A DNA stretch of 64,000 nucleotides from an uncultured Actinomycetes bacterium (GTDB lineage Bacteria; Actinomycetota; Thermoleophilia; Miltoncostaeales; Miltoncostaeaceae). Position numbers and translations under genes: made by a program. Where the stretch lies: positions 20,274 to 84,273 of the forward strand of contig CAITWD010000010.1 of assembly GCA_903896045.1 (NCBI GenBank), given 5' to 3'. The number at the start of each line of letters is the position of its first letter. Within the stretch, counting starts at the first letter, position 1. Of this stretch, positions 1 to 9,025 are shown one piece after another. The notes below the pieces were generated by a model. It worked only from the letters and a program-made list of their open reading frames with translations. It did no database searches and was not told where the DNA came from.

Positions 1-378
1 ATCATCGGGGGCGGACTCGGTACGGGGGTCTCGGCGCAGATTGCCGGCGCGCATGTGACGGTCCAAGGAACCGTTGGGGCCGCCTGCCTGCAAATCCCCG
101 CGATCTGGACCCTCATCGGGGTAACCGCGCTTCTGGTCGGCGTCGTCCCTCGCGCCAGTATCCTGGGGTGGGCGCTTGTGACGGCGAGCTTCATGGTGAG
201 CTTTTTTGGCCCCCTTCTGCAACTGCCGCGTCTGGTGATCGACCTGTCGGTGTTCACGCATGTTCCGCGGATGCCCGGTGGCACCGTGACCGCCGCCCCG
301 CTGATCATCATGAGCGTCATTGCGCTTGTGGCAATCGGCGTTGGCATTGTGGGAATCAGGCGTCGCGCGTTGAGCTGA
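1..378 (+). CDS. ABC-2 type exporter permease, C-terminal part (truncated by window start)
   Basis: The open frame runs in from the window edge and ends at 378, so only about 125 C-terminal residues are visible. They form three to four hydrophobic helices and end in a short basic tail (GIRRRALS). The segment around residues 80-95, reading FTHVPRMPGG, resembles the conserved 'F.HVP.LPG' element near the C terminus of permeases annotated as exporters of polyketide antibiotics (ABC-2 superfamily, integral to the cytoplasmic membrane). The partner ATPase and the substrate are outside the window or unknown. The family call is fairly sure from the motif; drug specificity cannot be inferred. Confidence 0.72.
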   Translation: MIGGGLGTGVSAQIAGAHVTVQGTVGAACLQIPAIWTLIGVTALLVGVVPRASILGWALVTASFMVSFFGPLLQLPRLVIDLSVFTHVPRMPGGTVTAAPLIIMSVIALVAIGVGIVGIRRRALS

Positions 379-456
379 GGGGTTTAGGATTGCGTTGACC
401 GTACGGCCCGATACTGCGCACGGTTGCCTCGACGATCGAAACCCATCCTTTCGCAG

Positions 457-1323
457 ATGACTCCACAACTCCCCCCTGGCTACACACTTGGGCCAATGCA
501 CGTCGACGAGGTCTCAACCCTCTGGGAGTGGGCCCGTGATGAGGGCTGGAATCCCGGTGTGCACGACCTCTCACTGGTGTGGGAGCTCCAACCCGAGGCA
601 TTTCTCGCGCTGCGGGATGCGACGGGGCTTGCCGGTGGGGGCACCATCTTTTCCTACGGGACGACGTTTGGATTCATGGGGCTCTTTATCGTGCGCAAGG
701 AACTCCGGCAGCAGGGTCTCGGCGCTGCGCTGTGGCACGCGCGTCGCGATACCCTCGCGGCGCGACTTGATCCCGGAGCAACGATCGGCATGGATGGAGT
801 CACCGCAATGACCGCCTTCTATGCCCGCGGGGGATTCTCATCGCAGTATCAAAGCCTGCGCTTTGCAGGGCGGGCGACGGGCCGACGAGACCCTGCGCTC
901 GTCGATCTCAATGCCGTGGGGCTCGATGCACTCATCGACTTCGATCGTGCATATGTCGCCGCCGACCGCAGCGCATTTCTTACCCAGTGGCTCACACAGC
1001 CAGGCGTCCAGATTGCAGTCGCGACCGACACCGCTGGCGTGACCGGGTTTGGGGCAATTCGCCCGTGCCACGAGGGCGTCAAGATCGGCCCATTGCATGC
1101 ACACACCTCAGACGTCGCCGAACGCATACTCGATCAACTCCTGGCGCAAGCGGATGGCGAGCAGGTGCAAATCGATATCCCCGCACCGAATCGCGCGGGC
1201 TGTGCGCGTGTGCGCGCACGCGGTCTTATCGACACCTTTGGATGTACGCGGATGTATCGGGGGCCAGTACCCCAACTCCCGCTCGCGCAAATCTTTGGTG
1301 TGACCTCGTTCGAATTCGGCTAG
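457..1323 (+). CDS. GNAT-family N-acetyltransferase, two-domain
   Basis: The 288-residue product has an N-terminal GNAT fold with the acetyl-CoA pyrophosphate-binding motif A at about residues 79-91 (RQQGLGA at 84-90), followed by the typical FYARGGF strand-helix element. The C-terminal half resembles the second acetyltransferase-like domain of YitH-type proteins. It should transfer an acetyl group from acetyl-CoA to an amine in the cytoplasm; the substrate is unknown. The ATG at 457 is preferred to an upstream in-frame TTG at 424 because it directly precedes the conserved N-terminal domain. The stop overlaps by four bases the stop of the convergent gene (CTAG at 1320-1323). Confidence 0.8.
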   Translation: MTPQLPPGYTLGPMHVDEVSTLWEWARDEGWNPGVHDLSLVWELQPEAFLALRDATGLAGGGTIFSYGTTFGFMGLFIVRKELRQQGLGAALWHARRDTLAARLDPGATIGMDGVTAMTAFYARGGFSSQYQSLRFAGRATGRRDPALVDLNAVGLDALIDFDRAYVAADRSAFLTQWLTQPGVQIAVATDTAGVTGFGAIRPCHEGVKIGPLHAHTSDVAERILDQLLAQADGEQVQIDIPAPNRAGCARVRARGLIDTFGCTRMYRGPVPQLPLAQIFGVTSFEFG

Positions 1324-1733
1324 TTGCGGTGATCGACACGGCGTGATCCGCGCGGTCCACCAAACAGGCGTTCAATCATGCGCCGGGCAATCAAAATATT
1401 GGCCAAGAACATTCCCAGCCACACGATGATGGTGGCCAAGATCAATGTGCCGAATCCATGAATTGCAATACCGACGCCACTCAATGCGTCGCAAATGATC
1501 AGCGCGACAAAGGTGCCAATCAGCCCCGCAAAACTCGCCAATACCATCGCATGACGGCGCACCACCGACTCTGCAAGGGCGCGGGTGACCACCAGAATCA
1601 CCGCGAAGACGATGACCGCAAACGGGAAGCTCACAAACCCCAATGAGAAATCGGGGTGCAGCAAGAGCGCAGCAACAAGGAGCGCAATTGCACTCGAGAC
1701 CAGTGAGACCAGCAGTGTCATCAGTATGCGCAT
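1320..1733 (-). CDS. Small four-helix membrane protein, unknown function
   Basis: The 137-residue product is almost entirely hydrophobic, with four predicted membrane helices (about residues 3-25, 33-50, 64-85 and 95-115) and a very basic C terminus (RRMIERLFGG...RRVDHRN). The size and layout recall holin-like or phage-superfamily IV membrane proteins, but no diagnostic motif is visible. It is the last gene of a reverse-strand group with a K+ channel and an MFS exporter; 78 bases separate it from the channel gene. An AAAGGG sequence lies about seven bases before the ATG. The protein is probably real; its function is not known. Confidence 0.6.
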   Translation of the reverse strand: MRILMTLLVSLVSSAIALLVAALLLHPDFSLGFVSFPFAVIVFAVILVVTRALAESVVRRHAMVLASFAGLIGTFVALIICDALSGVGIAIHGFGTLILATIIVWLGMFLANILIARRMIERLFGGPRGSRRVDHRN

Positions 1734-1811
1734 ATCCAGCCCTTTCTCGCCCTCAGGGATGTCGACATCGATGAGTTCATCGGTGCTGCACTCGACGCCC
1801 GCAGGCAGTGA

Positions 1812-2267
1812 TTATTCATTCGAGCTCTCGTTGCGCAGTGCACGGACCTCATCGGTCAGGGCGGTGATCTGTGCATTCAAGTTCGCGATCTCCACAAAGA
1901 CATCCTTGTCTCCTTCGCGATTACGGCGCGCGCGCTCAATAAAGATGTTGGTGACCGCGGCACTTGTGACCGTCAAAAAGGCGATACCGGTCACCATCAC
2001 GGCAACGGCAATGATGCGCCCCACGGCAGTGGTTGGGACCAAGTCGCCGTATCCAACGGTCGTCACCGTCTGGATTGACCACCACATCCCTTGGCTCACG
2101 CTATGAAAATCACGCTGGTCAAGCCAGCGAATCGCGAGCCCGCCGGCAATGGTCAATGTTGCCGTCGTGACGCTTAAGACCAACCACGCGGTCTTAAAGG
2201 GCTCATCGGTAAACCGATCTGACCACCGACGCAGGGTGCGGTGGTGCACGTGTGTGTTGTTAGACAT
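1812..2267 (-). CDS. Two-helix potassium channel family protein
   Basis: The 151-residue protein has an N-terminal cytoplasmic stretch, a first membrane helix at about 26-48, a pore loop with the exact K+ selectivity filter TTVGYGD at residues 69-75, and a second membrane helix at about 82-105. The tail is a charged coiled-coil-like segment (LNAQITALTDEVRALRNE), plausible for tetramer assembly. This is the minimal Kir/KcsA-like architecture without an RCK domain. The start at 2267 is chosen because ATGTCTAA overlaps the stop of the upstream MFS gene by eight bases, the usual sign of translational coupling. Expected role: passive K+ conductance across the cytoplasmic membrane. Confidence 0.85.
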   Translation of the reverse strand: MSNNTHVHHRTLRRWSDRFTDEPFKTAWLVLSVTTATLTIAGGLAIRWLDQRDFHSVSQGMWWSIQTVTTVGYGDLVPTTAVGRIIAVAVMVTGIAFLTVTSAAVTNIFIERARRNREGDKDVFVEIANLNAQITALTDEVRALRNESSNE

Positions 2268-3765
2268 CGATCCCCGGATGTAGAGGAATTGCCACATTAT
2301 CGACCCGCGCCTCATCGGAGCGGATCAGCACTGCAAGAAGTCCGGCGCCAATCACCATCAGGGCCCCAGACGCCCAAAATGCTGCACGGTACCCCGCGAC
2401 CTGGGCACTTGCCTGATCGATTGCTCCCGGAAGATGCCCAAGACCGGAGATGTACCCGCTCGCCTGGGAGGCGGCAAGGGTGGACAAGATCGCCAACCCC
2501 AATGATCCACCGACCTGCTGGGAGGCGTTCAAGAGCCCCGATGCCAGCCCGGCGTCCTCGGTGTTGGAACCATAGGTCGCAAGCATTGTGAGCGGCATGA
2601 AGGTCAACCCCAAGCCAAGGCCCATCACGATCAATCCCGGCAAGACCTCGGTCACGTAGCTTCCATGTACCGAGATCATGGTCATGAGCCCAAGACCGAC
2701 GGCGGCGATCACCATGCCCGCGATTGCGGTCATCTTTATGCCGAGCGGACCGACAAGGCGCTGTGCGGCATTGGCCGAAATGATGATTGCCGCCATCAAC
2801 GGTAAGAAACTCATGCCCGCACGCAAGGGGCTAAACCCGAGAATCTCTTGGACATACAAGGATGCAAAGAAAAAGACGGAAAACATTCCGCCGGCAACAA
2901 TCAACATGGTGATATCTGCGGCACGCAATGGCCTGATGCGGAAAATGCTCAAACGCACCAGTGGGTGCGCAACCCGACGCTCAATTCCCACGAAGACGAT
3001 CAGTACGACCACGGCGGTCGCCAACAACCCGATCGTACGTGTCGCAAACCATCCATATTGATTTGCGCCCACAATCCCATAGACCAACATCATCAACCCA
3101 AGTGTTGCCGTAATCGCGCCGCCGACATCAAACCCATGGGCAGATTCTTCGGCCTCTGAGCGCATCGCGGGCAGCAACCGCCAGGCCAAAATAATGACCA
3201 CGATGCCCACAGGGATGTTGACAAAAAAGTTCCATCGCCACGAGAGATATTCGGTGAGCGCACCACCGACGATGAGCCCAATCGATGCCCCACCAATCGC
3301 GATCGCCGCCCACACGGCAAGTGCCTTGGCGCGCTGACGCCCGTCGGTAAAAGTTGTTGTCACGATCGAAAGTGCCGCCGGAGAAATGAACGCTGCAGCA
3401 AATCCCTGTAACGCACGAAACGCGATCAGCATGCCGGGTGAGGTGCCAATTCCATTTGCCAGCGAGGCAATCGTGAATAACGCGACGCCGAGCAAAAAGA
3501 GACGTTTGCGCCCGAAAAGGTCTCCGGCCCGACCGCCAAGCAACAAAAAACCACCCAAAACGAGGGTGTACGCGTTGACGACCCACAGCAGATTATCGGG
3601 GCTGAAATGCAGGTCGCGCTGAATCGATGGCAGTGCCACATTCACGATCGTCGAATCCAAAATCACCATGAACTGCGCCATACACACCAACACCAACACC
3701 ACCCAGGGATTGGTGGTCCGAACTCTGGGCGCCGTGTCGGTGATCGCGGCAATCGCCTCGGACAA
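2260..3765 (-). CDS. MFS transporter, DHA2 (EmrB/QacA) drug:H+ antiporter family
   Basis: The 501-residue product has about 14 membrane helices, the number typical of DHA2 exporters. Near the N terminus it carries the family motif LDSTIVNVALP (36-46) and the helix 2-3 loop motif GGRAGDLFGRKR (77-88). It should export amphipathic drugs or metabolites in exchange for protons. The TTG at 3765 is the only convenient start and gives a 20-residue cytoplasmic lead before helix 1; the ribosome binding site is weak. It is the first gene of a three-gene reverse operon with a K+ channel. The 290 bases upstream hold a strongly structured segment (see the ncRNA entry). Confidence 0.85.
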   Translation of the reverse strand: MSEAIAAITDTAPRVRTTNPWVVLVLVCMAQFMVILDSTIVNVALPSIQRDLHFSPDNLLWVVNAYTLVLGGFLLLGGRAGDLFGRKRLFLLGVALFTIASLANGIGTSPGMLIAFRALQGFAAAFISPAALSIVTTTFTDGRQRAKALAVWAAIAIGGASIGLIVGGALTEYLSWRWNFFVNIPVGIVVIILAWRLLPAMRSEAEESAHGFDVGGAITATLGLMMLVYGIVGANQYGWFATRTIGLLATAVVVLIVFVGIERRVAHPLVRLSIFRIRPLRAADITMLIVAGGMFSVFFFASLYVQEILGFSPLRAGMSFLPLMAAIIISANAAQRLVGPLGIKMTAIAGMVIAAVGLGLMTMISVHGSYVTEVLPGLIVMGLGLGLTFMPLTMLATYGSNTEDAGLASGLLNASQQVGGSLGLAILSTLAASQASGYISGLGHLPGAIDQASAQVAGYRAAFWASGALMVIGAGLLAVLIRSDEARVDNVAIPLHPGIDV

Positions 3766-3841
3766 AGTGTGCTCGCAGTCTCATGACAATCGGCCGCGTG
3801 CATGCGGCAGGCTCATGCATGAATTGTTAGTCGCGAGGTGC

Positions 3842-3969
3842 GGTTCCCCTGCTCACCCGAAAAGGGGGCCAAGCCTGGCAGAGAGATGTCACCCACTGCC
3901 TGGGGGCTATGTCATCCGTGACGCATCCCCAGGCAGCCGGTGGAACAGGAGATCCCATGATTGATCTCC
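3842..3969. ncRNA. Structured RNA candidate (possible riboswitch-like leader), orientation unsettled
   Basis: This stretch folds into nested helices: an outer pair GTTCC (3843-3847) with GGAAC (3942-3946), enclosing a CCCC/GGGG helix (about 3846-3867), a small CCA/TGG hairpin, and a perfect 10-bp stem CTGCCTGGGG/CCCCAGGCAG (3896-3905 with 3927-3936) that itself contains a GTCA/TGAC hairpin. On the plus strand an AGGAG sequence follows and is buried in a second hairpin, GGAGATC (3948-3954) with GATCTCC (3963-3969), whose loop contains an ATG at 3957. That layout resembles an aptamer plus a ribosome-binding-site sequestrator. On the minus strand it would be the 5' leader of the MFS gene. I do not recognise a known riboswitch class. 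Confidence 0.4.
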
Positions 3970-4051
3970 CCATCTATGTCGGCAGGGGACGCAAGTACTT
4001 AAGCGTTGCGGCACATTTGGCTACACCCCACCATAGGTGCCAATCAATTCA

Positions 4052-4624
4052 TTACGGCGTAAGCAGACGTGCAAGCGCCTGATCGGCACCCGATTCACCG
4101 CGCTCGTGTGCGCGCAGATATGCCTCTCGGGCGCCCGCATGATCGCCTCGAGCTTCACGTATCAACCCAAGGTTAAATGCACCACTTCCATGCCCACGCG
4201 CATCGGCGCGGGTGAATGCGGCTTCTGCTGCCACGGCATCATCGCGTTCATGCAACATCACCCCAAGGTTGGCTGCAGCGCCCCCGTGGCCGAGTTGATC
4301 GCCCAGCGCATAGGCGGCCTCAGCGCCGTCAATGTCACCGCGCTGCTCGCACAAGAGGCCGAGATGAAACGCACCGTTCCCGTCGCCCCGCTCGGCACCT
4401 CGGGCATAGGCAATCTCTGCCGCAGCGACATCACGATGCTCATGAAATGCAAGAAGTCCCAAATGGGTTGCCGCCCCGGGATGCCCAAGGGCGTCTGCCT
4501 CTTGCCACGCGCGCCCGGCACCATCGTAATCTGCATCCTGATAGAGCAGGATCAGGCCACGCTGAAAGGCGTCTTCGCCGGGATGGCGATCGGTGTCATG
4601 CGCATGTGTGCCGTCGCTGGTCAC
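4052..4624 (-). CDS. Sel1/TPR-type repeat protein
   Basis: The 190-residue soluble protein is built from about five tandem helix-turn-helix repeats of roughly 36 residues, each with a core like 'G(H/D)G.GAA..LG.(L/M)...R.D...AE.AY..A...G' (for example GHPGAATHLGLL and GHGGAAANLGVM). These are Sel1-like/TPR repeats, which form a solenoid scaffold for protein-protein contacts. No signal peptide or catalytic domain is visible. The GTG start at 4624 has AGAGG six bases upstream. It stands divergent from the MgtE-N gene. Its partner is unknown. Confidence 0.75.
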   Translation of the reverse strand: MTSDGTHAHDTDRHPGEDAFQRGLILLYQDADYDGAGRAWQEADALGHPGAATHLGLLAFHEHRDVAAAEIAYARGAERGDGNGAFHLGLLCEQRGDIDGAEAAYALGDQLGHGGAAANLGVMLHERDDAVAAEAAFTRADARGHGSGAFNLGLIREARGDHAGAREAYLRAHERGESGADQALARLLTP

Positions 4625-4799
4625 GAGCTACCTCTGGGGTCGAGAGCGGACGATCGAGACCATACCGCGCACGTGGCAGCCCATGGGCGCGACTGCGACC
4701 ACGCGACTTCACTCATTTGGGTCAGTGACATACGAGATGTTGCACGCCATGACCCCTTTGGGCTCGCGAACATCTTGCGGCCCGCGTATCGTTGAGGGT

Positions 4800-6053
4800 A
4801 TGAACAATCGGATCCTTCACCTCACTCAGGTGACCAAGGTTCCCCTTCTCGACCGCGCCGGAGAACGGATGGGTCGGGTTGCTGACCTGCTCGTGCAAAT
4901 CTCTGATGGCGGCTATGCGCCAGTGATCGGGATTACGGCGCATATCAGCGGGCGTGATGTGTTTTTGCCGGCAGAACAGATTGCATCTCTGGAACCAGGA
5001 CGGATCCGCCTCTCGCGAGAACGTCTGGATATGCGACGTTTTGAACGGCGTCCAGGTGAAGTACTGCTGCGCACCGACGTGCTCGGGCGGCGGCTGATTA
5101 ATCTCACCGGTGTGCGGATTGTGCGCGCAAATGAAATCGAACTCGCCAAGATGGGCGATGTCTGGTGTGTCGTGGGGATCGACGTGTCCGTCGGCGCGCT
5201 CCTGCGACGACTCCTCCCCCGCTCGAATCGTCAACCTCCGAGTCGCCCGTTCTTGGATTGGACCAGTGTGCGCCCGTTTTTGCGCCACGTGCCCGGTGCC
5301 GACCAAGGGCTCACCGGTGCAGAGCTGCGGCGGTTGCACCCAGCCCAAATCGCAGATCTCGTCGAAGCGGCATCACACGATGAGGGCCAAGAGATCATTG
5401 ACGCAGTGCGTCATGACCGGGAACTCGAGGCCGATGTCTTTGAGGAAATGGATGTCGAGCACCAGACCGAATTCCTGGAAAAGCGCACCGATGAGGACAC
5501 GGCAAACCTGATTGCCCGCATGGCGCCCGATGATGCCGCGGACCTGATCATGGAACTCGAACAAGACCGCCGTGTGCCGATCTTGGAACTCTTGCCGGTC
5601 ACCCAACAGCGCAAGGTGCGCACGCTGCTCGGCTTTAACCAAGCCACCGCCGGTGGATTGATGGGTGTCGATTTCCTCTGCCTCGACTCCCGCACCGCGG
5701 TTGGTTCAGCAATTTCTGCAGTACGTGATTCCGATCTTGCCCCAGAGGCGCTCCACACCATCTACACCCATGATCCAGATGGTCGTCTCAACGGCGCAGT
5801 GCGCCTCGTGCGCGTCCTGCGTCACGGGGAAGACACACTGCTTGAAGAGATCATCGATACCGCAACACCACATCTGGAAAGCGACCGCGAACTCGCGGAT
5901 GTCGCAATCATGATGTCGGACTTCAACCTCACGGTGGCACCAGTCGTCGACCACGATGATCGGATGATCGGAGTGGTCACGGTTGATGACCTGCTTGAAA
6001 CACTTATCCCGGATGAGTGGAAACGTCGTGCCGATGCACTGCGAGAGGGTTGA
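4800..6053 (+). CDS. PRC-barrel / MgtE N-terminal / CBS-domain protein, soluble Mg-sensor-like
   Basis: The 417-residue product begins with PRC-barrel-like beta-rich sequence (about residues 5-140), continues with an MgtE N-terminal superhelical domain (RLHPAQIADLVE at 178-189, MAPDDAADLI at 251-260, ending in TAGGLM at 293-298) and ends with a pair of CBS domains (about 300-412, containing APVVDHDDRMIGVVTVDDLL). The transmembrane half of MgtE is absent, so it cannot be the channel itself. In MgtE these cytosolic domains sense Mg2+. Here the next gene encodes an NRAMP-like carrier, so this protein likely acts as its cytosolic regulatory partner. The ATG at 4800 with GAGGG just upstream replaces an in-frame start 207 bases earlier that lacks homology. 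Confidence 0.85.
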   Translation: MNNRILHLTQVTKVPLLDRAGERMGRVADLLVQISDGGYAPVIGITAHISGRDVFLPAEQIASLEPGRIRLSRERLDMRRFERRPGEVLLRTDVLGRRLINLTGVRIVRANEIELAKMGDVWCVVGIDVSVGALLRRLLPRSNRQPPSRPFLDWTSVRPFLRHVPGADQGLTGAELRRLHPAQIADLVEAASHDEGQEIIDAVRHDRELEADVFEEMDVEHQTEFLEKRTDEDTANLIARMAPDDAADLIMELEQDRRVPILELLPVTQQRKVRTLLGFNQATAGGLMGVDFLCLDSRTAVGSAISAVRDSDLAPEALHTIYTHDPDGRLNGAVRLVRVLRHGEDTLLEEIIDTATPHLESDRELADVAIMMSDFNLTVAPVVDHDDRMIGVVTVDDLLETLIPDEWKRRADALREG

Positions 6054-6287
6054 CCCGGGCTTTCTGGGTGGTACCGTCTGCGTGCGCGTACAACCCGTAC
6101 GCCCCATCGAACCTGGCAACGAAGTGACGGATACCGACACACCTCATAGTACCGAGCGTCCGCGCGTCGCCGGAATGTCGGAGGTTGGCCTGAGCATGTA
6201 GCTCTCGCGTCAACCCCCGCCGGACCATGCGGCACGTGTGGACGATCACCATTCGTGTTTGTGTGCAGTTTTCCCGGGAGGTCCGCG

Positions 6288-7931
6288 ATGAGCGAGCAGT
6301 CTCAGCGTGCACCAGACGGCGCGCCCGTCACGACTGCCCCTGTCTTGGATTCGGCACACATCGGCGACATCAAAGGCGCCTTTGGCACGATCGGCCAACA
6401 CGAACTTGGGCGCAGCGGGCTGCGGGGTCGACTGCTGGCAATGCTGGCAATCCTGGGTCCAGGCATCATCGTCATGGTGGGCGACAATGACGCCGGTGGG
6501 GTTGCCACCTACTCACAAGCCGGCCAGAACTACGGCACCAGCCTGCTCTGGGTCCTGGTACTTCTTATTCCGGTACTGATCGTCAACCAAGAGATGGTGA
6601 TCCGCCTGGGTGCGGTCACCGGTGTCGGCCACGGCAAATTGATTTTCGAGCGGTTCGGCAAATTCTGGGGCGCCTTCTCGGTCATCGATCTCTTTGCATT
6701 GAATTTCCTCACGATCGTGACCGAATTTATCGGTGTCGACCTCGCGCTCGGCTATTTCGGGGTGAGTAAATATCTCTCCGTGCCGTTGGCCGCGTTGCTA
6801 CTTGTCGCGGTGACCGCCAGTGGCAGCTTTCGCCGCTGGGAGCGATTCATGTTCGTCTTTGTCGCGGCGAATCTCTTGGTGATTCCCCTGGCATTCTTGC
6901 GGCACCCAGCGGTCCACACGATCGCCCATGACACCGTTGTGCCCCACATCACCCATGGGGCCAGCTCCACCTCGGTGCTCTTGATCATCGCCATCGTCGG
7001 TACGACCGTTGCGCCGTGGCAACTGTTTTTTCAACAGTCCAACATCATCGACAAGCGCATCACGACCCGTTGGATTAATTACGAGCGCGTCGACACAGTG
7101 CTCGGATCACTGATTACGGTGGTCGGAGCGGGTGCACTCGTTGCCATTTGTGCAGCGGCATTTGCCGGCACGGGGTTGGCGGGCCATTTCACCGACGCCG
7201 GGGGAGTGGCCGCAGGACTCAGGGCGCATGTCGGGAGTGGTGCTGGCGCGATGTACGCCATCATTTTGTTCAACGCATCGCTGATTGGCGCAGGCGCGGT
7301 GACCCTCGCCACCTCATATGCGGTCGGCGACACATTCGGGATCCGCCACTCACTCCACCGTGGCTTCCGCGACGCAAAAGGCTTCTATGCATCCTTTGGT
7401 GCGCTGGTGGCGCTTGCTGCCGGCATCGTGCTGATCCCGCAGGCGCCGCTGGGTGTGATCACGACCGCCGTGCAGGCACTCGCCGGCGTCCTGCTGCCAA
7501 GCGCAAGCGTCTTTTTGTTGGTGCTCTGCAACGACAAGGAAGTCCTTGGGCCCTGGGTCAACCGTGTGTGGCTCAATGTCGTCGCCATGATGATTCTTGG
7601 GGTCCTCTTGATGCTCTCAGGGGTCCTGATCGTGACGACGCTCTTTCCGTCCATCAACGTCATTCATCTCACGATCGCCCTGGCAATCCTTCTGGCTATC
7701 GGCTTGGTGGGCTTTGGGGCGGCGGCGATGTACAGCGCCCGCACACCCACCACCGATATCCCATCGACACCCCAACCACCTCGCGAGTCCTGGACGATGC
7801 CCCAGATCGCTTTGCTGCATCGCCCAAAGCTTTCGGCACCGGTACGCGCAGCGATGTGGGTCTTGCGCTCCTACCTCGTCGTCGCCGTCGTCCTGCTCAT
7901 CGTGAAAGCTGTTGAGCTCGGCACAAAGTAG
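6288..7931 (+). CDS. NRAMP-related divalent cation (probably Mg2+) transporter
   Basis: The 547-residue protein has about 11-12 membrane helices in the NRAMP/SLC11 fold, beginning with GPGIIVMVG in helix 1. The metal-site motif that is DPGN in Mn/Fe transporters reads DAGG here (residues 68-71), and the helix 6 motif that is normally MPH(N) reads APWQ (242-245), so both the metal-binding Asn and the soft-metal-selecting Met are missing. Loss of that Met is a hallmark of the NRAMP-related Mg2+ transporter (NRMT) clade described from Eggerthella. Co-location with an MgtE-N/CBS protein supports Mg2+ as substrate. GGGAGG eight bases upstream supports the ATG at 6288. The transport substrate is inferred, not shown. 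Confidence 0.85.
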   Translation: MSEQSQRAPDGAPVTTAPVLDSAHIGDIKGAFGTIGQHELGRSGLRGRLLAMLAILGPGIIVMVGDNDAGGVATYSQAGQNYGTSLLWVLVLLIPVLIVNQEMVIRLGAVTGVGHGKLIFERFGKFWGAFSVIDLFALNFLTIVTEFIGVDLALGYFGVSKYLSVPLAALLLVAVTASGSFRRWERFMFVFVAANLLVIPLAFLRHPAVHTIAHDTVVPHITHGASSTSVLLIIAIVGTTVAPWQLFFQQSNIIDKRITTRWINYERVDTVLGSLITVVGAGALVAICAAAFAGTGLAGHFTDAGGVAAGLRAHVGSGAGAMYAIILFNASLIGAGAVTLATSYAVGDTFGIRHSLHRGFRDAKGFYASFGALVALAAGIVLIPQAPLGVITTAVQALAGVLLPSASVFLLVLCNDKEVLGPWVNRVWLNVVAMMILGVLLMLSGVLIVTTLFPSINVIHLTIALAILLAIGLVGFGAAAMYSARTPTTDIPSTPQPPRESWTMPQIALLHRPKLSAPVRAAMWVLRSYLVVAVVLLIVKAVELGTK

Positions 7932-8039
7932 AGGGCATCGTGGCCGCGGGACCCGGACACACCACGATATTGTCATCACTATGAGCTTTCGTCTGCGTGC
8001 ACGTACCCCATCTGCGCCTCGCATGCGCACTCATTATCG

Positions 8040-8933
8040 ATGAGCGACTACGAGGATCTCGCCACGCGCATCAGCGACCGGTTACGGATTCCGGCAGGGC
8101 ACCAGGTCCACCTCTCACATGATTGGCCTGCCAACGAGACCTTTGGGCTAATCACCAAAGAGAACTCGCACGACCGCCTTGCCGAAGGGGTCGAACGACT
8201 CCGCGAGTACCAACAACGCCTTGCGGCTCAAGAGCGCTATGCCGTGGTATTGATGCTGCAAGGCATCGATGCCTCAGGCAAAGATGGCACCATCCGTCAT
8301 GTCATGAGTGGGGTCAATCCTCAAGGGGTTGAGGTGCACGCCTTCAAGGTCCCCTCCGAGGAAGAGCGCCAACACGATTACCTCTGGCGATATCACCAAC
8401 GGCTCCCGGCACGCGGGCGGATTGGGATTTTCAATCGCTCGCATTATGAATCAGTGCTCGTCGAACGCGTGCATGCCGATCAGCTGCCCCAGACACACCT
8501 TCCCAAAATCGCCCCCGATCACCGATTGTGGGAGCGCCGCTACCGCGAAATAAATAATTGGGAGGAGTACCTACACCACAATGGCATCGTGGTCGTGAAG
8601 GTGCTCTTGCATATCTCCCGCGACGAGCAACGCGAACGCCTGCTCGCGAGAATCGATGATCCGCGTCGCAATTGGAAATTCGCAGAAAGCGACTTGAATG
8701 AACGCCGCTATTGGAGCGAGTACCAACGCGCCTTTTCCGAGATGCTCAGTCACACCAGCACGACAACGGCCCCCTGGTATGTCGTACCGGCCGACCATAA
8801 GTGGTTTGCGCGGGCGGCCACCGCGAGCATTTTGATCACCGCCCTTGCGCATGTCGACCCTGAGTACCCGACGCTCTCCGATGATGGCCTCGCGCAGATG
8901 CGCGCTGCGCGCGATGAGCTCACGACCGGATAG
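8040..8933 (+). CDS. Polyphosphate kinase 2 family phosphotransferase
   Basis: The 297-residue cytosolic protein has the PPK2 signatures: Walker A-like GIDASGKDGT (75-84), a Walker B-region GRIGIFNRSHYE (126-137), and the basic lid segment with RDEQRERLLARIDDP. PPK2 enzymes transfer phosphate between polyphosphate and nucleotides; one-domain members of this length usually phosphorylate AMP or ADP using polyP. Which class this belongs to cannot be settled by eye. No good ribosome binding site precedes the ATG, but the reading frame is closed upstream. It is followed by an HdeD-like gene after 92 bases. Confidence 0.87.
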   Translation: MSDYEDLATRISDRLRIPAGHQVHLSHDWPANETFGLITKENSHDRLAEGVERLREYQQRLAAQERYAVVLMLQGIDASGKDGTIRHVMSGVNPQGVEVHAFKVPSEEERQHDYLWRYHQRLPARGRIGIFNRSHYESVLVERVHADQLPQTHLPKIAPDHRLWERRYREINNWEEYLHHNGIVVVKVLLHISRDEQRERLLARIDDPRRNWKFAESDLNERRYWSEYQRAFSEMLSHTSTTTAPWYVVPADHKWFARAATASILITALAHVDPEYPTLSDDGLAQMRAARDELTTG

Positions 8934-9025
8934 CTCCTCAACGTGTACATGTCACAAGGACATCGGCGCGCGACGTCGCAGACATCTCAACAACACCCAC
9001 ACACCCCCACAAAGGAGCCCACGGC

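Noticed and set aside
3957..4082. 41-codon frame starting in the loop of the structured region
   Set aside because: The ATG and AGGAG are well placed, but the peptide is unconserved by appearance and overlaps the 3' end of the Sel1 gene. Mentioned only as part of the RNA candidate.
4037..4795. Long plus-strand frame (252 codons) opposite the Sel1 gene
   Set aside because: The repeat pattern belongs to the minus-strand protein; the plus-strand translation is Cys-rich and without pattern.
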